Made by a program: the position numbers and the translations under genes
NCBI GenBank assembly: GCA_032433765.1
Contig: JAVIAB010000051.1
Span: 149,813,243 to 149,877,242, forward strand
DNA: 64,000 nt
Reading direction: 5' to 3'
From: Megaustenia siamemsis
Taxonomy: Eukaryota; Mollusca; Gastropoda; Stylommatophora; Ariophantidae
Notes under the pieces: generated by a model
Told to the model about the DNA's origin: nothing
The model's input: only the letters and a program-made list of their open reading frames with translations
Database searches by the model: none
Part shown: positions 10,375-21,143 of the stretch, piece by piece
How positions within the stretch are numbered: the stretch's first letter is position 1
Layout: each line of letters starts with the position of its first letter

Positions 10375-10949
10375 CGTAACAGCCCACTTGATACAGGCCG
10401 GTCCCCGTTCCGTACGGGTTGACCTATTCGTGGACTCGATGTTAGTTAATCTTGAAGCTCGCCTTGCCTGGACACTGCACTGGCACTGCACTGCCCTCTC
10501 GGTACTGGTACCCATCAGCTCGGCTAAGAGCTGGATGCTGCTTGGCCCCCCTTGATCGATGTGGTTGTATACTCTGGTACTTCGCGCTGTTCGATGTGAC
10601 GACTGCTTCTGCTAAACGGGCCTGTGTTTGGTGGCCCACCCAGTTTCGTTCTTCACTAGGCACAGACGTACACATATTGCATGCTAGGAAATAGTTAATG
10701 AACACCAGGTAACAGATACACTCGAGGTTTATTTGCAAGAATTTCCACATCGCATCACAAATACACAAACACACCCACAGCATGTGTCTCAGAAGCCCTT
10801 CTCACATTGTATGGCAACCACAAGGCGCCCGAATGCCCCGCCTCTGACTCCCCTCAATAAAGTCCAAATGACCCTTAACTTGGGAGGCCACTGGTCGATG
10901 CTGCTGACTCTCCCACTGTTGTCTACTCGTGCCTTTGCCAGCACCCATG
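10375..10949. other. GC-richer unique stretch in intron 2, no gene recognised
   Basis: Base composition differs from the AT-rich flanks. Open frames on both strands stay below about 115 codons and show no domain I recognise. It may be part of an unknown repeat. Confidence 0.3.
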
Positions 10950-11610
10950 TTGGTTCGGAACCTACAACTACACTTTAATGTTGTACTCATCAATGAGCCT
11001 GAACTAGCTCAAGTTGTCTCTCTTCTTGTCACCTACTTTGTTCGCTGCGTCTGGATGCCACAACTACATTACCACATTGTATTCATCATTGAGCATGAAT
11101 TTGAGAAGCTGTCTAGCTCCCTGTCAAGTAAATTGTTCATTGCTACTGTGTTTCACAACTACATTCTAAGCTCACACTCATCACTGAGCCTGAACTTCTA
11201 CTAAAGCTGTCTCTCTTCCTGCCACCTACCTTGTTCGTAGCTTCTGGATGCAGCAACTACATTATAACATTGTATTCATCATTGAGCATGACTTTGTGAA
11301 AGCTGTCTCTCTTCCTGCCACCTACTTTGTTCGTAGCTTCTGGATGCAGCAACTACATTATAACATTGTATTCATCATTGAGCATGACTTTGTGAAAGCT
11401 GTCTATCTTCCTGCCACCTACTTTGTTCGTAGCTTCTGGATGCAGCAACTACATTATAACATGGTATTCATCACTGAGCCTGAACTTCTACTAAAGCTGT
11501 CTATCTTCCTGCCACCTACTTTGTTCGTAGCTTCTGGATGCAGCAACTACATTATAACATGGTATTCATCAGTGAGCCTGAATATGTGAAAGCTGTCTGG
11601 CTTCCTGTCA
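10950..11610. repeat. About 96-bp tandem repeat, about 6-7 copies
   Basis: Units carry CTTCTGGATGCAGCAACTAC (11241, 11337, 11433, 11531) and TGTTCGTAGC. The left copies are more diverged. Confidence 0.9.
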
Positions 11611-11624
11611 CGTAAATTGTTTGT

Positions 11625-11925
11625 TGTCTTAGAGTTTCATAACTCCTGACACTAACACAATTCTGATTACACGCAAATCTGCGAACTCTATATATCCTTA
11701 CACTAACACAATCTGACTGTCCATGAATCTGTGAACTCTCTCTAGCTCACTAACCCTACACTGTTCGTTGGCTTAGAGTTTCATAACTCCTTATTCTAAC
11801 ACAAGTCTAACTGTCCATGAATCTGTGAACTCTATCTAGCTCTCTATCCCTACCTTGGTCGTTGGTTTCGAGTTTCAGAACTCCTTATTCTAAGACAATT
11901 CTGACTGTCTATGAATCTGCAGCAC
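11625..11925. repeat. About 110-bp tandem repeat, about 2.7 copies
   Basis: Blocks TTAGAGTTTCATAACTCC and CCATGAATCTGTGAACTC recur three times. The following 11926-12312 shows nothing recognisable. Confidence 0.8.
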
Positions 11926-12315
11926 AGTCCGTGTTACTCGACCGCCGTACCACAACTGGCTAACTATAATCCCTAATGGGCACCACAACTCACTATGATC
12001 ACGGTTCCGGTTTGCCAAACAACAACAAAACCGTCCGCACTGAGCACTCGTTTTAGTTCAACTGACTTCCCAACCTATCATTCTTCCTCACTTCCCACCT
12101 TTCTACCAATCATACCCTATTTTACATTTCAACCTCACTCCTAATTGCGTCTTATTCTTTCCCATGTTATTCGATGTTTCTCTATTCTCTTTATTACTAC
12201 TCACCTTTTCCCGTGGACTCATTGATTCTCTTTGTAGCTAACACCTTCTCACTCACCCCTCAACTTCTCCCATACAGTCTCATTTGTCCCCCACCTGATA
12301 CTCACTGCTTCAGAT

Positions 12316-12475
12316 AGAGGGAAATAAAGAGAAAAGTTACCAGTCAGCTTAAAAGAATGGCTTGGCAGAAAGTCAACAACAGAAATGATAAATAACTGTC
12401 GAGATCGAAAGTTGTGGAGTGACATGATCACCCATGCCAGCAGGCACTGTACTTAAAGATGATGATGATGATTTG
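12316..12475 (+). pseudogene. LINE extreme 3' end, family A, with GAT tail
   Basis: Matches the last part of 23030-24185 (GAATGGCTTGGCAGAAAGTC, AACTGTCGAGATCGAAAG, then ATGATCACCCATGCCAGCAG). It ends in (GAT)n at 12457-12472, the expected RTE-like 3' tail. Confidence 0.75.
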
Positions 12476-12564
12476 ACATGATTTTATATTATTTTATTTG
12501 ACACTATTTTATAATCTGGTATTTGACACTGGAACCGATTCCATGAGTTCATTCCCAAAAAGTA

Positions 12565-12840
12565 AATCTATCTATCTATCTATTGTCCTTTCGAGCCGAA
12601 GACGGCACATAGGGCAGAACCACAATCTCAAAAACAGAAACCTTGCGTGCCAAAGTGGCACATATTGCAGAGATCACTGCTCTAAAATATATGGCGCTGT
12701 TTCCACAACAATACTTTTTACAATGACAGCTTGTCAAGCCATCGATCAATCTCCTTAGTCGCCTCTTACGACATGCCTGGAAGGTCACAGTGTCACTATT
12801 CTTTACTTCCCTCATAATGAGGCCCCGGTAACACACAGGG
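12565..12840 (-). repeat. Dispersed repeat of unknown class
   Basis: Starts at a CTAT run followed by CCTTTCGAGCCG. On the - strand it holds GTCGTAAGAGGCGACTAAGG. Partial relatives are at 13655-13762 (GTCGTAAGAGGTGACTA) and 37683-37740 (CCTTTCGAGCCG with CATAGGGC). Confidence 0.55.
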
Positions 12841-12844
12841 ACAA

Positions 12845-13520
12845 AAAGTAAATGCACGTGGAAAAAGTGGACATATAAATATGTGTATATCTGCAACTAC
12901 GGATGTGCACATCGAAAAAGATGTGTACGAAACACATGCGTACACACACGTACCTACCCCAATTTACATAAACAGACAAATATATATATAAAATATATAT
13001 GTCGATGCGCCTATGAGGGTAAGTAATGTGTAGCAGGAATGTGTTATGTGTATAAGAGCGATATATGTTCATGCCTTGTGGGGACAGCGAACCCAGCTAG
13101 ACTTTGTACACTGTGTCTAGATCTTTATGTGTACTCAGAGAATAGTTTACGGTCCTAATGAACATTAAGTACAAAACAGATAGTTCTATGTACAGTGTAG
13201 TAGCTCTAGATTTGTAATAAATAACAATCTCATCAAATAGACTTGATTTTATCAAGTTCTTATGTGATGTTTTCATGCCAGAATATTATTGATTACACGA
13301 ACATTTGATGATCAATAGCCGAATCAGCATATAAGTCTATTTCTGTTCTCACGCTTTTCAAGAAAGATCGGACAACCATTGGAAAAATCGTTAATCTTTT
13401 AAGAAGTATGTGAACATATTATTTTATGACAGAGTTGTGTTTCTTTGAACTCGTTGCTAAGTTGCAACTGCACGCATAATGCTCATTTTGATGACTTCAA
13501 AGATGTATAGTGGTACTATT

Positions 13521-13523
<3 letters not shown>
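12845..13523. other. AT-rich intron sequence, nothing recognised
   Basis: Contains short TA-rich runs near 12880-13010. No gene or repeat family was identified. Confidence 0.4.

Positions 13524-13565
<42 letters not shown>
13524..13565. repeat. (CT)n microsatellite
   Basis: About 21 CT units. Confidence 0.95.
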
Positions 13566-13568
<3 letters not shown>

Positions 13569-13654
13569 AACTTGAGGATAAAGTAATGATAACCATATGG
13601 TTAAATGGTGATACTTTCTTTTCTTTCATAAACTTAAAGATTAAGATGATGTAG

Positions 13655-13762
13655 TTCCATGGCTGTTTCCGTGTGGCTACCGGGGTTCTAACCAGGGTCA
13701 GGGGAGAAAAGGAGAGAGCCATTTTCACATGTCATATGTGTGTCGTAAGAGGTGACTATGGA
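13655..13762 (+). repeat. Fragment of the dispersed repeat also seen at 12565-12840
   Basis: Shares ACCGGGGTTC and GTCGTAAGAGGTGACTA with the reverse strand of the other copy. It is cut by the hAT element that starts at 13771. Confidence 0.5.
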
Positions 13763-13770
13763 GTTTGAGG

Positions 13771-14566
13771 CAGTGGCGTTTTGGGGTCTGGGCTACCGCT
13801 GACATAATAAATAGAAACATACATTATATTCAGTAGGCTAACATAAAATAATATTTTCTAACGACTTCACTACATGTTTAATTACTTACTTATTTATATG
13901 TAAACTTTATCCGTCTTTTTGGAACGAAAATGTATCGATGACTTTGTCATTGAAAGTACTGTTGGGTTGGTTTCTAAGTTTCTGAGGGAATGATTTCTCA
14001 ATGGACATAAATGCTAAACCAGATAAGCGTTCTTGTGTCTGAGTTGAACGACAATAAGATTTGATTCTCTTGAGAGCAGAAAAAGTTCTTTCTACAGGTG
14101 CTGATGCGCAAAACGTAGTTATAAATAGCTAAGGAAGTTCCGGTAATCATACAGTTTCACTTTCACTTTGTGATGATTCTGATTGGCTAGAGCTAAAAAT
14201 AACCCATGAAACCGCATTAGTGTAGAGGTAACAACCGGTACATTATTTTGACGGGAATTTTTGAATGTCAAGGTCGTTAAACTAGATTCGGATAAAGGAA
14301 AAATGTACCGCTGGCTCCTAGAGGTTTCAATGTAGAATAGTCATAACATTCACAAACGTTATAGTGGCCAGAGGAAAACCTTGCTTTAATAAATGCAAGT
14401 CAAAGCAAATAAATCATATTGGCCAACGAAATGTGTAATAGAATATTCGAAAATGTGTAATATAATTATTTTTTAAAAATATAATAAATTATCATTTCCT
14501 TTTGTAATTCGTTAATGTGTTCCGACTACCGGCGGTAGCTGCGATACTATAGAGAATACGCCACTG
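13771..14566 (-). mobile_element. hAT element relic (796 bp) with remnant dimerisation domain
   Basis: Termini CAGTGGCG (13771) and CGCCACTG (ending 14566) are inverted repeats. Flanks GTTTGAGG (13763-13770) and GGTTAAGG (14567-14574) match at 6 of 8 bases, an eroded 8-bp duplication. A sister copy with shared termini and body blocks lies at 36144-36802. Located in intron 2. Confidence 0.82.
13907..14108 (-). pseudogene. hAT transposase C-terminal dimerisation (hATC) remnant
   Basis: On the - strand an uninterrupted frame reads ASAPVERTFSALKRIKSYCR, then STQTQERLSGLAFMSIEK, and stops at 13907-13909. ERxFSxLKxIKxxxRSxMxxERLxxLAxxSIE is the hallmark of the hATC dimerisation region found in hAT transposases and ZMYM/ZNF862-like domesticated relatives. 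Only this end of the protein remains, and the upstream catalytic part is deleted. The absence of the hATC piece in the 36-kb copy indicates that the two copies descend from different internal deletions. Confidence 0.8.
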
Positions 14567-14644
14567 GGTTAAGGAATGATTTTCTGGGGTGCTACACGGT
14601 TTGTGCATTTGAGGTGAAGCCATCTTCAGTGCGTTCGTAAATGT

Positions 14645-14850
14645 GTGGTGAGCGTACTTGGGAAACTGCTGTGGTGAGCGTACTAGGGAAACTGCTGTGG
14701 TGAGCATACTGGGGAAACTGCTGTGGTGAGCATACTGGGGAAACTGCTGTGGTGAGCGTACTAGGGAAACTGCTGTGGTGAGCATACTGGGGAAACTGCT
14801 GTGGTGAGCGTACTGGGGAAAGTGCTGTGGTGAGCGTGCTTCATACTGGG
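14645..14850. repeat. 26-bp minisatellite, about 8 copies
   Basis: Unit GTGGTGAGCGTACTAGGG plus AAACTGCT. The - strand open frame across it is an artefact. Confidence 0.93.
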
Positions 14851-15046
14851 GAATATGGGCACTAAAGAGTTGCCGGTTGTGAAGTGAAAATGATCTGTAC
14901 ACTAAATTAAATTAAGCATGGTTATATCGAGTTACATAAGGAAATCAGCACAGAAATAAAATATAACAAAATATGAAATACTACGAGGCCGCATGTTTAG
15001 CTGCAGAAAACAAAGGAAACAAACATACAATGGTATTGAACAGATT

Positions 15047-15106
15047 AACAGAAAGACAAGACAAACTAAAGACTTGCCGAAACGTAGTTTGTCTTATCTT
15101 TCTGTT
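15047..15106 (+). ncRNA. Hammerhead-like hairpin: long stem around a decayed ribozyme core
   Basis: Arms 15047-15066 and 15087-15106 pair at 19 of 20 positions. The enclosed 20 nt contain GCCGAAACGTA, i.e. GAAAC followed by a two-base-pair stem III (AC, loop GTA, GT). The left part is CTAAAGA in place of CTGATGA. In a type I hammerhead the arms would be stem I. The core is altered, so activity is unlikely, but the architecture fits. See findings. Confidence 0.5.
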
Positions 15107-15256
15107 GGTTTGGCTGCTCAATACTATTTTATATTTGTTTCATTTTCAGTTATATTCTAGTTTTTTAGAGTGGATGCTATCCTCATGGTCATGTGCTGTG
15201 GTATTGCATTTTCTTTTCATTGATAAAGTAAATAAATGTAGTCACATAGCATCTTG

Positions 15257-15626
15257 GGGTGTCCGGTTAGCGCAATCGATAGGCGGTTGGCTTACCACGG
15301 CAACAGCCGGGGTTCGTTCCCTGGCGAGGACACCTGGGTTTTACTAATTCCCTAAAAATTAGTGGGAGCCGCGATAGCTCAGTGGTTAGTGAACTGGACT
15401 ACTACGGACAAGGGGTAGGGTTCGATCCCAACCGACGGCTCCGGGTTCACCCAGCCTTAAATGGGTACCGGATTTTTTCTGGGAAAGTAAAGCAGCACGG
15501 GCGTAATACCGACCACATTACCCCAAAAATCATGTGCTGAAGGTCTGTAAAATATAGGGTCACTAACACCATATTTCCCTATACGCCACTTGGCGTGACG
15601 GGGGGTACTTTACTTTTTTTTTTTTT
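15257..15626 (+). mobile_element. Two-headed tRNA SINE, copy A
   Basis: Order: tRNA-like head 1 (15259-15333; GTTAGCGCAATCGATAGGC, B box GGTTCGTTCCC, closing GGACAC); a linker with a small hairpin (ACTAAT and ATTAGT); tRNA-like head 2 (15362-15441; acceptor ends GGAGCCG and CGGCTCC, B box GGTTCGATCCC); the body; then TACTTTACT and a T run. A perfect 13-bp duplication ACATAGCATCTTG flanks the whole (15244-15256 and 15627-15639). Confidence 0.92.
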
Positions 15627-15713
15627 ACATAGCATCTTGTGACTTCGTGACTCTAAAAAGTGCTACAACTTCTAAGCTATGGACCAGAAGTTTTAAATGG
15701 TTTGTGGGACAAT

Positions 15714-15978
15714 AAAAGTAAAAAAAAGTAAAGTACCCCCGTCACGCCAAGTGGCGTATAGGGAAATATGGTGTTAGTGACCCTATATTTTACAGACCTT
15801 CAGCAGATGATTTTTGGGTAATGTGGTCGGTATTACGCCCGTGCTGCTTTATTTTCCCAGAAAAAAATCTGGTACCCATTTAATGCTGGGTGAACCAGGA
15901 AGCCGTCGGTTGGGTCGAACCCTACCCCTTGTCCTTTGTAGTCCAGTTCACTAACCACTAAGCTTCGCGGCTCCCTTA
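15714..15978 (-). mobile_element. tRNA-headed SINE (single head), inverted
   Basis: Same body and head 2 as 15257-15626 but lacking head 1. Flanked by TGGGACAAT at 15705-15713 and 15979-15987, a 9-bp duplication. Lies 88 bp from copy A in opposite orientation. Confidence 0.88.
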
Positions 15979-16132
15979 TGGGACAATGAGTAACAAAAAA
16001 TCACGAACAACAAGAGTCAGCGACACGTACCTAAATAACAGCGTCAGAGTGAGTCATATGCTAAGAATTTTTTATGTGCTCGTTTCTTTATTTTTTTTTT
16101 TTTTATAATTGTTAACCTTTGACACATTTCAG

Positions 16133-16296
16133 TAAAAGTCTGGCCGCTGATAATTGAAGGCCCAAACAACATAACACAGATGGTGGGCTCAAATGTGGCT
16201 TTCAGGTGTAGAGTCATCAATGATCCAAAAGCCACGATTAGATGGCAGAAAACAAACAGCAATAAAAATAGTGATGAAAATACCGCACCAGTTGAA
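16133..16296 (+). CDS. FGFRL1-like: FGFRL1-like exon: first half of Ig D3
   Basis: The acceptor is CACATTTCAG ending at 16132 and the donor is GAA/GTAAGT at 16297. The first two bases complete the codon left by the previous exon. It encodes a linker (VKVWPLIIEGPNNITQMVGS), the first Cys of D3 in NVAFRCRV, and the core Trp in ATIRWQK. NNIT is a possible N-glycosylation site. An Asn/Ser-rich insert (KTNSNKNSDENT) follows the Trp. The length of 164 nt is not a multiple of three, so skipping it would shift the frame. Closely matched SINEs in opposite orientation flank this exon. Confidence 0.9.
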
Positions 16297-16400
16297 GTAA
16301 GTCTGCATTAGTGTCAATATTTATCTAAAGTAGTCATTAACCAGTATACAAATAATAATAAATAAATATTATTATATAGGGAACTTCCGAGGCGATAATA

Positions 16401-16569
16401 GGGAATAATAGAACAAAGAAGTACGTGTTAGCACTCGGAAAAATTGACAGACAAACAACAACAGAAAAAAACGAAGAAAAATATATGGTCCGAAGCGGGA
16501 TCGAACCCGTACTCCCTGGCACCGCGCCCCTCCGAGTGCTAACACATACTTCTTTGTTCTATTATTCCC
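16401..16569. repeat. Hairpin-forming repeat with tRNA-like loop
   Basis: Arms 16401-16439 and 16531-16569 are inverted repeats matching at 38 of 39 bases. The 91-nt loop contains a B-box-like GGGATCGAACCCG on the - strand reading. The left arm with its outer flank recurs inverted at 35150-35285. Confidence 0.75.
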
Positions 16570-16639
16570 CATGAACCAGTACCAAGTTTTGTCTTTACTA
16601 TATCATTAAAGGATTTTTTTGGTCATTTATGAACATTTC

Positions 16640-16905
16640 AGTAATCATCATCAAGTACCGTGCCTGCTGGTGTAGGTAATCATGTTTCACAACTTTCAAT
16701 CTCGACAGTTATTTATCATTTCTGTTGTTGACCTTCTATCAAGCATTCTCTTAAGCTGCATGGTATCTCTTCTCTTTGCTTCCCTCTATCTCTTCGTCCC
16801 TCAATTGTCTCACTTGTTACAATATATTCCACCTGTTCCCTTCTCATTACATGGCCAAAAAAATGATGATTGTTTCTTCCTAATATTAAATAATAGTAAT
16901 AGTCG
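16640..16905 (-). pseudogene. LINE 3' end, family A
   Basis: Antisense fragment matching the post-RT tail (FFGHVMRREQVEYIVTS and RRDRGKQREEIPCSLRE on the - strand). The 3' end is near 16640 beside ATCATCATC. Confidence 0.7.
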
Positions 16906-17069
16906 AAATACAATTATATGTGACCCAATGTTTTTTTTAATTTATTTCTGTGTTTTTAAGTAAAATGTAATTTACACTAGCAAACGTGAAGCACGACACT
17001 CTTTCTTGGCGTAGATTCTCAATCTTACAAATTACATAACAAAATCTGCAACAAATAGTCTGGCAGGGT

Positions 17070-17435
17070 AAGTAAAAAAGTAAAGTACCCCCGTCACGCC
17101 AAGTGGCGTATAGGGAAATATGGTGTTAGTGACCCTATATTTTACAGACCTTCAGCACATGATTTTTTGGGGTAATGTGGTCGGTATTACGCCCGTGCTG
17201 CTTTTACTTTCCCAGAAAAAATCCGGTACCCATTTAAGGCTGGGTGAACCCGGAGCCGTCGGTTGGGATCGAACCCTACCCCTTGTCCGTAGTAGTCCAG
17301 TTCACTAACCACTGAGCTATCGCGGCTCCTACTAATTTTTAGGGAATTAGTAAAACCCAGGTGTCCTCGCCAGGGAACGAACCCCGGCTGTTGCCGTGGT
17401 AAGCCAACCGCCTATCGATTGCGCTAACCGGACAC
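17070..17435 (-). mobile_element. Two-headed tRNA SINE, copy B, inverted
   Basis: Near-identical to 15257-15626 in opposite orientation. Head 1 starts at 17435 (GTGTCCGGTTAGCGC on the - strand), and head 2 and the body follow. A perfect 13-bp duplication AGTCTGGCAGGGT flanks it (17057-17069 and 17436-17448). It inserted into the first unit of the 78-bp tandem repeat. Confidence 0.92.
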
Positions 17436-17671
17436 AGTCTGGCAGGGTGTGTGATTTTATTATTTTTCTTTCTGGAAGGTTCTCAAGTTTCTATAACAGA
17501 CACCGCTACAAATAGTCTGGCAGGGTGTGTGATTTTATTATTTTTCTTTCTGGAAGGTTCTCAAGTTTCTATAACAGACACCGCTACAAATAGTCTGGCA
17601 GGGTGTGTGATTTTATTATTTTTCTTTCTGGAAGGTTCTCAAGTTTCTATAAAAGACACCGCTACAAATGT
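17436..17671. repeat. 78-bp tandem repeat, 3 copies
   Basis: Unit contains AGTCTGGCAGGGTGTGTG and TTCTCAAGTTTCTATAA. 78 bp is 26 codons, so a + strand open frame results, with no other sign of coding. A partial unit is left of the SINE at 17040-17069. Confidence 0.92.
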
Positions 17672-17949
17672 TTCTATGACGAATAGAGAAGACAACGGAG
17701 GACATTGCTGATTGCATGAGATGCCATCAATAGTGAACTCTCTTTGAACAAATTAAGACGAGGACATAAATGTGGACCCAACAGAAGAAGTGTTCTTCTC
17801 TCTCTCTCTGCCTTACACCACGACTGGTAAAGGCATCCACAGATACAGAAATGTCAAGCTGCTGTAAAGCTGCTGATAATAATGATAGCTTAAAAAAAAA
17901 AAAAGTAGTACGGTAACAGCTTCAGTAGGAGAGAAAAAAACAGAAGTTG

Positions 17950-17980
17950 AACGACATTTCGACCAAAAGGCGTTCAGCAG
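17950..17980 (-). ncRNA. Hammerhead-like core motif
   Basis: On the - strand: CTGCTGA, a stem GCC-TTTT-GGT, then GAAAT and GTC GT. It differs from the CTGATGA...GAAAC core at two positions. Confidence 0.45.
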
Positions 17981-18051
17981 CAATAACAAATCACACAATA
18001 AAATATGTAGAAAGTATGTTTATATATATATATATTTATTCTTTTTAAAAG

Positions 18052-18064
<13 letters not shown>

Positions 18065-18133
<69 letters not shown>
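18065..18133. repeat. (GTAT)n(AT)n microsatellite
   Basis: About five TATG units followed by about 25 AT units. Confidence 0.95.
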
Positions 18134-18134
<1 letters not shown>

Positions 18135-18205
18135 CTTGCGCAGCTAAATTTGAACTCACAACCTCTCTATCTCGAGACCGTCGTCTTATCCTTAACACCA
18201 ACCAT
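18134..18205 (-). repeat. tRNA-derived SINE-like fragment
   Basis: On the - strand it has TGGTGTTAAGGATAAGACGA and GTTGTGAGTTCAAATTT, resembling A and B boxes at tRNA spacing. Confidence 0.4.
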
Positions 18206-18252
18206 TCCCCTGTAAAATGTTGATGGTTGTTTCTTCTAATATAATTGACGTA

Positions 18253-20276
18253 GCGAAGTTGATGATCTTGACGATGTTAATCTAAGGAACTGCTATGATG
18301 ATCTTGACGATGCTAATCTAAGGAACTGCTATGATGATCTTGACGATGTTAATCTAAGGAACTGCTATGATGATCTTGACGATGTTAATCTAAGGAACTG
18401 CTATGATGATCTTGACGATGCTAATCTAAGGAACTGCTATGATGATCTTGACGATGCTAGTCTAAGGAACTGCTATGATGATCTTGACGATGCTAATCTA
18501 AGGACTGCTATGATGATCTTGACGATGCTAATCTAAGGAACTGCTATGATGATCTTGACGATGCTAATCTAAGGAACTGCTATGATGATCTTGACGATGC
18601 TAATCTAAGGAACTGCTATGATGATCTTGACGATGTTAATCTAAGGAACCGCTATGATGATCTTGACGATGTTAATCTAAGGAACCGCTATGATGATCTT
18701 GACGATGCTAATCTAAGGAACTGCTATGATGATCTTGACGATGTTAATCTAAGGAACTGCTATGATGATCTTGACGATGTTAATCTAAGGAACTGCTATG
18801 ATGATCTTGACGATGTTAATCTAAGGAACTGCTATGATGATCTTGACGATGCTAATCTAAGGAACTGCTATGATGATCTTGACGATGTTAATCTAAGGAA
18901 CCGCTATGATGATCTTGACGATGCTAGTCTAAAGAACCGCTATGATGATCTTGACGATGTTAATCTAAGGAACCGCTATGATGATCTTGACGATGCTAAT
19001 CTAAGGAACTGCTATGATGATCTTGACGATGCTAGTCTAAAGAACCGCTATGATGATCTTGACGATGTTAATCTAAGGAACTGCTATGATGATCTTGACG
19101 ATGTTAATCTAAGGAACCGCTATGATGATCTTGACGATGCTAATCTAAGGAACTGCTATGATGATCTTGACGATGCTAATCTAAGGAACTGCTATGATGA
19201 TCTTGGCGATGCTAATCTAAGGAACTGCTATGATGATCTTGACGATGCTAATCTAAGGAACTGCTATGATGATCTTGACGATGCTAATCTAAGGAACTGC
19301 TATGATGATCTTGACGATGCTAATCTAAGGAACTGCTATGATGATCTTGACAATGCTAATCTAAGGAACTGCTATGATGATCTTGACGATGCTAATCTAA
19401 GGAACTGCTATGATGATCTTGACGATGCTAATCTAAGGAACCGCTATGATGATCTTGACGATGCTAATCTAAGGAACTGCTATGATGATCTTGACGATGC
19501 TAGTCTAAAGAACCGCTATGATGATCTTGACGATGTTAATCTAAGGAACCGCTATGATGATCTTGACGATGCTAGTCTAAAGAACCGCTATGATGATCTT
19601 GACGATGTTAATCTAAGGAACCGCTATGATGATCTTGACGATGCTAATCTAAGGAACTGCTATGATGATCTTGACGATGCTAGTCTAAAGAACCGCTATG
19701 ATGATCTTGACGATGTTAATCTAAGGAACCGCTATGATGATCTTGACGATGCTAGTCTAAAGAACCGCTATGATGATCTTGACGATGTTAATCTAAGGAA
19801 CCGCTATGATGATCTTGGCGATGCTAATCTAAGGAACTGCTATGATGATCTTGACGATGTTAATCTAAGGAACCGCTATGATGATCTTGACGATGCTAAT
19901 CTAAGGAACTGCTATGATGATCTTGGCGATGCTAATCTAAGGAACTGCTATGATGATCTTGACGATGCTAATCTAAGGAACCGCTATGATGATCTTGACG
20001 ATGCTAGTCTAAGGAACTGCTATGATGATCTTGACGATGTTAATCTAAGGAACCGCTATGATGATCTTGACGATGCTAATCTAAGGAACTGCTATGATGA
20101 TCTTGACGATGTTAATCTAAGGAACTGCTATGATGATCTTGACGATGTTAATCTAAGGAACAGCTATGATGATCTTGACGATGCTAATCTAAGGAACTGC
20201 TATGATGATCTTGACGATGTTAATCTAAGGAACTGCTATGATGATCTTGACGATGCTAATCGAAGGAACTGCTATG
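18253..20276. repeat. 36-bp minisatellite, about 56 copies (intron 3)
   Basis: The unit reads GATGATCTTGACGATGCTAA then TCTAAGGAACTGCTAT. Variants differ by transitions only (GCT/GTT, AAT/AGT, AGG/AAG, TGC/CGC, GAC/GGC). One unit near 18500 lacks one A. From there to 20354 one + strand frame is open for about 615 codons but has no start codon (see findings). Confidence 0.97.
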
Positions 20277-20437
20277 CAATGTGTTTACATATTGGGGCGC
20301 ATCTACTTGATGGTCAAGGAGAAGTGGACGCCAAGTTACTATTGCGATCAAAATAATCAAAGTAACAGTTGTAGTAATGTAACAGTAGTTAAAATTAAGG
20401 AATGAAAACTTAGACATGAAAAAGGTCGTGTCTTTAC

Positions 20438-20608
20438 TTATAACTAAATATTAAAATTATAACTAAATATTAAAATTATAACTAAATATTAAAATTATAA
20501 CTAAATATTAAAATTATAACTAAATATTAAAATTATAACTAAATATTAAAATTATAACTAAATATTAAAATTATAACTAAATATTAAAATTATAACTAAA
20601 TATTAAAA
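20438..20608. repeat. 19-bp AT-rich minisatellite, about 9 copies
   Basis: Unit ATTATAACTAAATATTAAA. Confidence 0.95.
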
Positions 20609-21143
20609 TGATAATTAACCTTAAAGTTGGCTGACTAAAAGTTAGCGATAGGAAAGTAATTCGGGGGCGCCAGGAACAAAAAGCAGAGGTCGCCATGGCA
20701 CCTGCAGGCGCCGCGTTTGACAGCGTGATCTGATGTGTCGACACGAGCATTGACTTTATGTCCTTGGAGGTTGTTGCTATTAATGTGGCTTTTCTTATTT
20801 TCTGGGTTCTGCTGGGAAGTTGTAGCTTGTCTATCCTAAAGGTGCTGCGAAAATGGGTGTTATATATTAGCAGACCCAACCACTGCGGCCAACCACTGCG
20901 GGCATTACGACGATCATCTCTTTGTTTGAGAATCTTTTTTGACGGAGACTAGTAGCGTGAAACCAACTGGAAATTGGAGTGAGGTTTTGATCAGCTATGG
21001 GCTGCCGATCCTGCTGTGTCGACCACCAGAGAGAAAATATGGCAGTTGAACTGAGTACTTTTTGTATATTTTAATATTTATTATAAATATCAGGTCTTCC
21101 ATTATTACGATTTAATATTTATTTTCAATGTTACATCTTCCAG
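20609..21143. other. Unique stretch before the fourth exon, nothing recognised
   Basis: A - strand open frame of about 100 codons (20879-20577) runs into the AT minisatellite. It has no domain I know. Possibly a decayed retroelement ORF. Confidence 0.25.

Noticed and set aside
15258..15335. Functional tRNA gene
   Set aside because: The tRNA-like fold has mismatches in the T and anticodon arms and occurs three times only as the head of a SINE.
14973..15347. 124-codon + frame with a hydrophobic segment
   Set aside because: It spans the hammerhead-like hairpin and runs into the SINE head, so it is repeat-derived.
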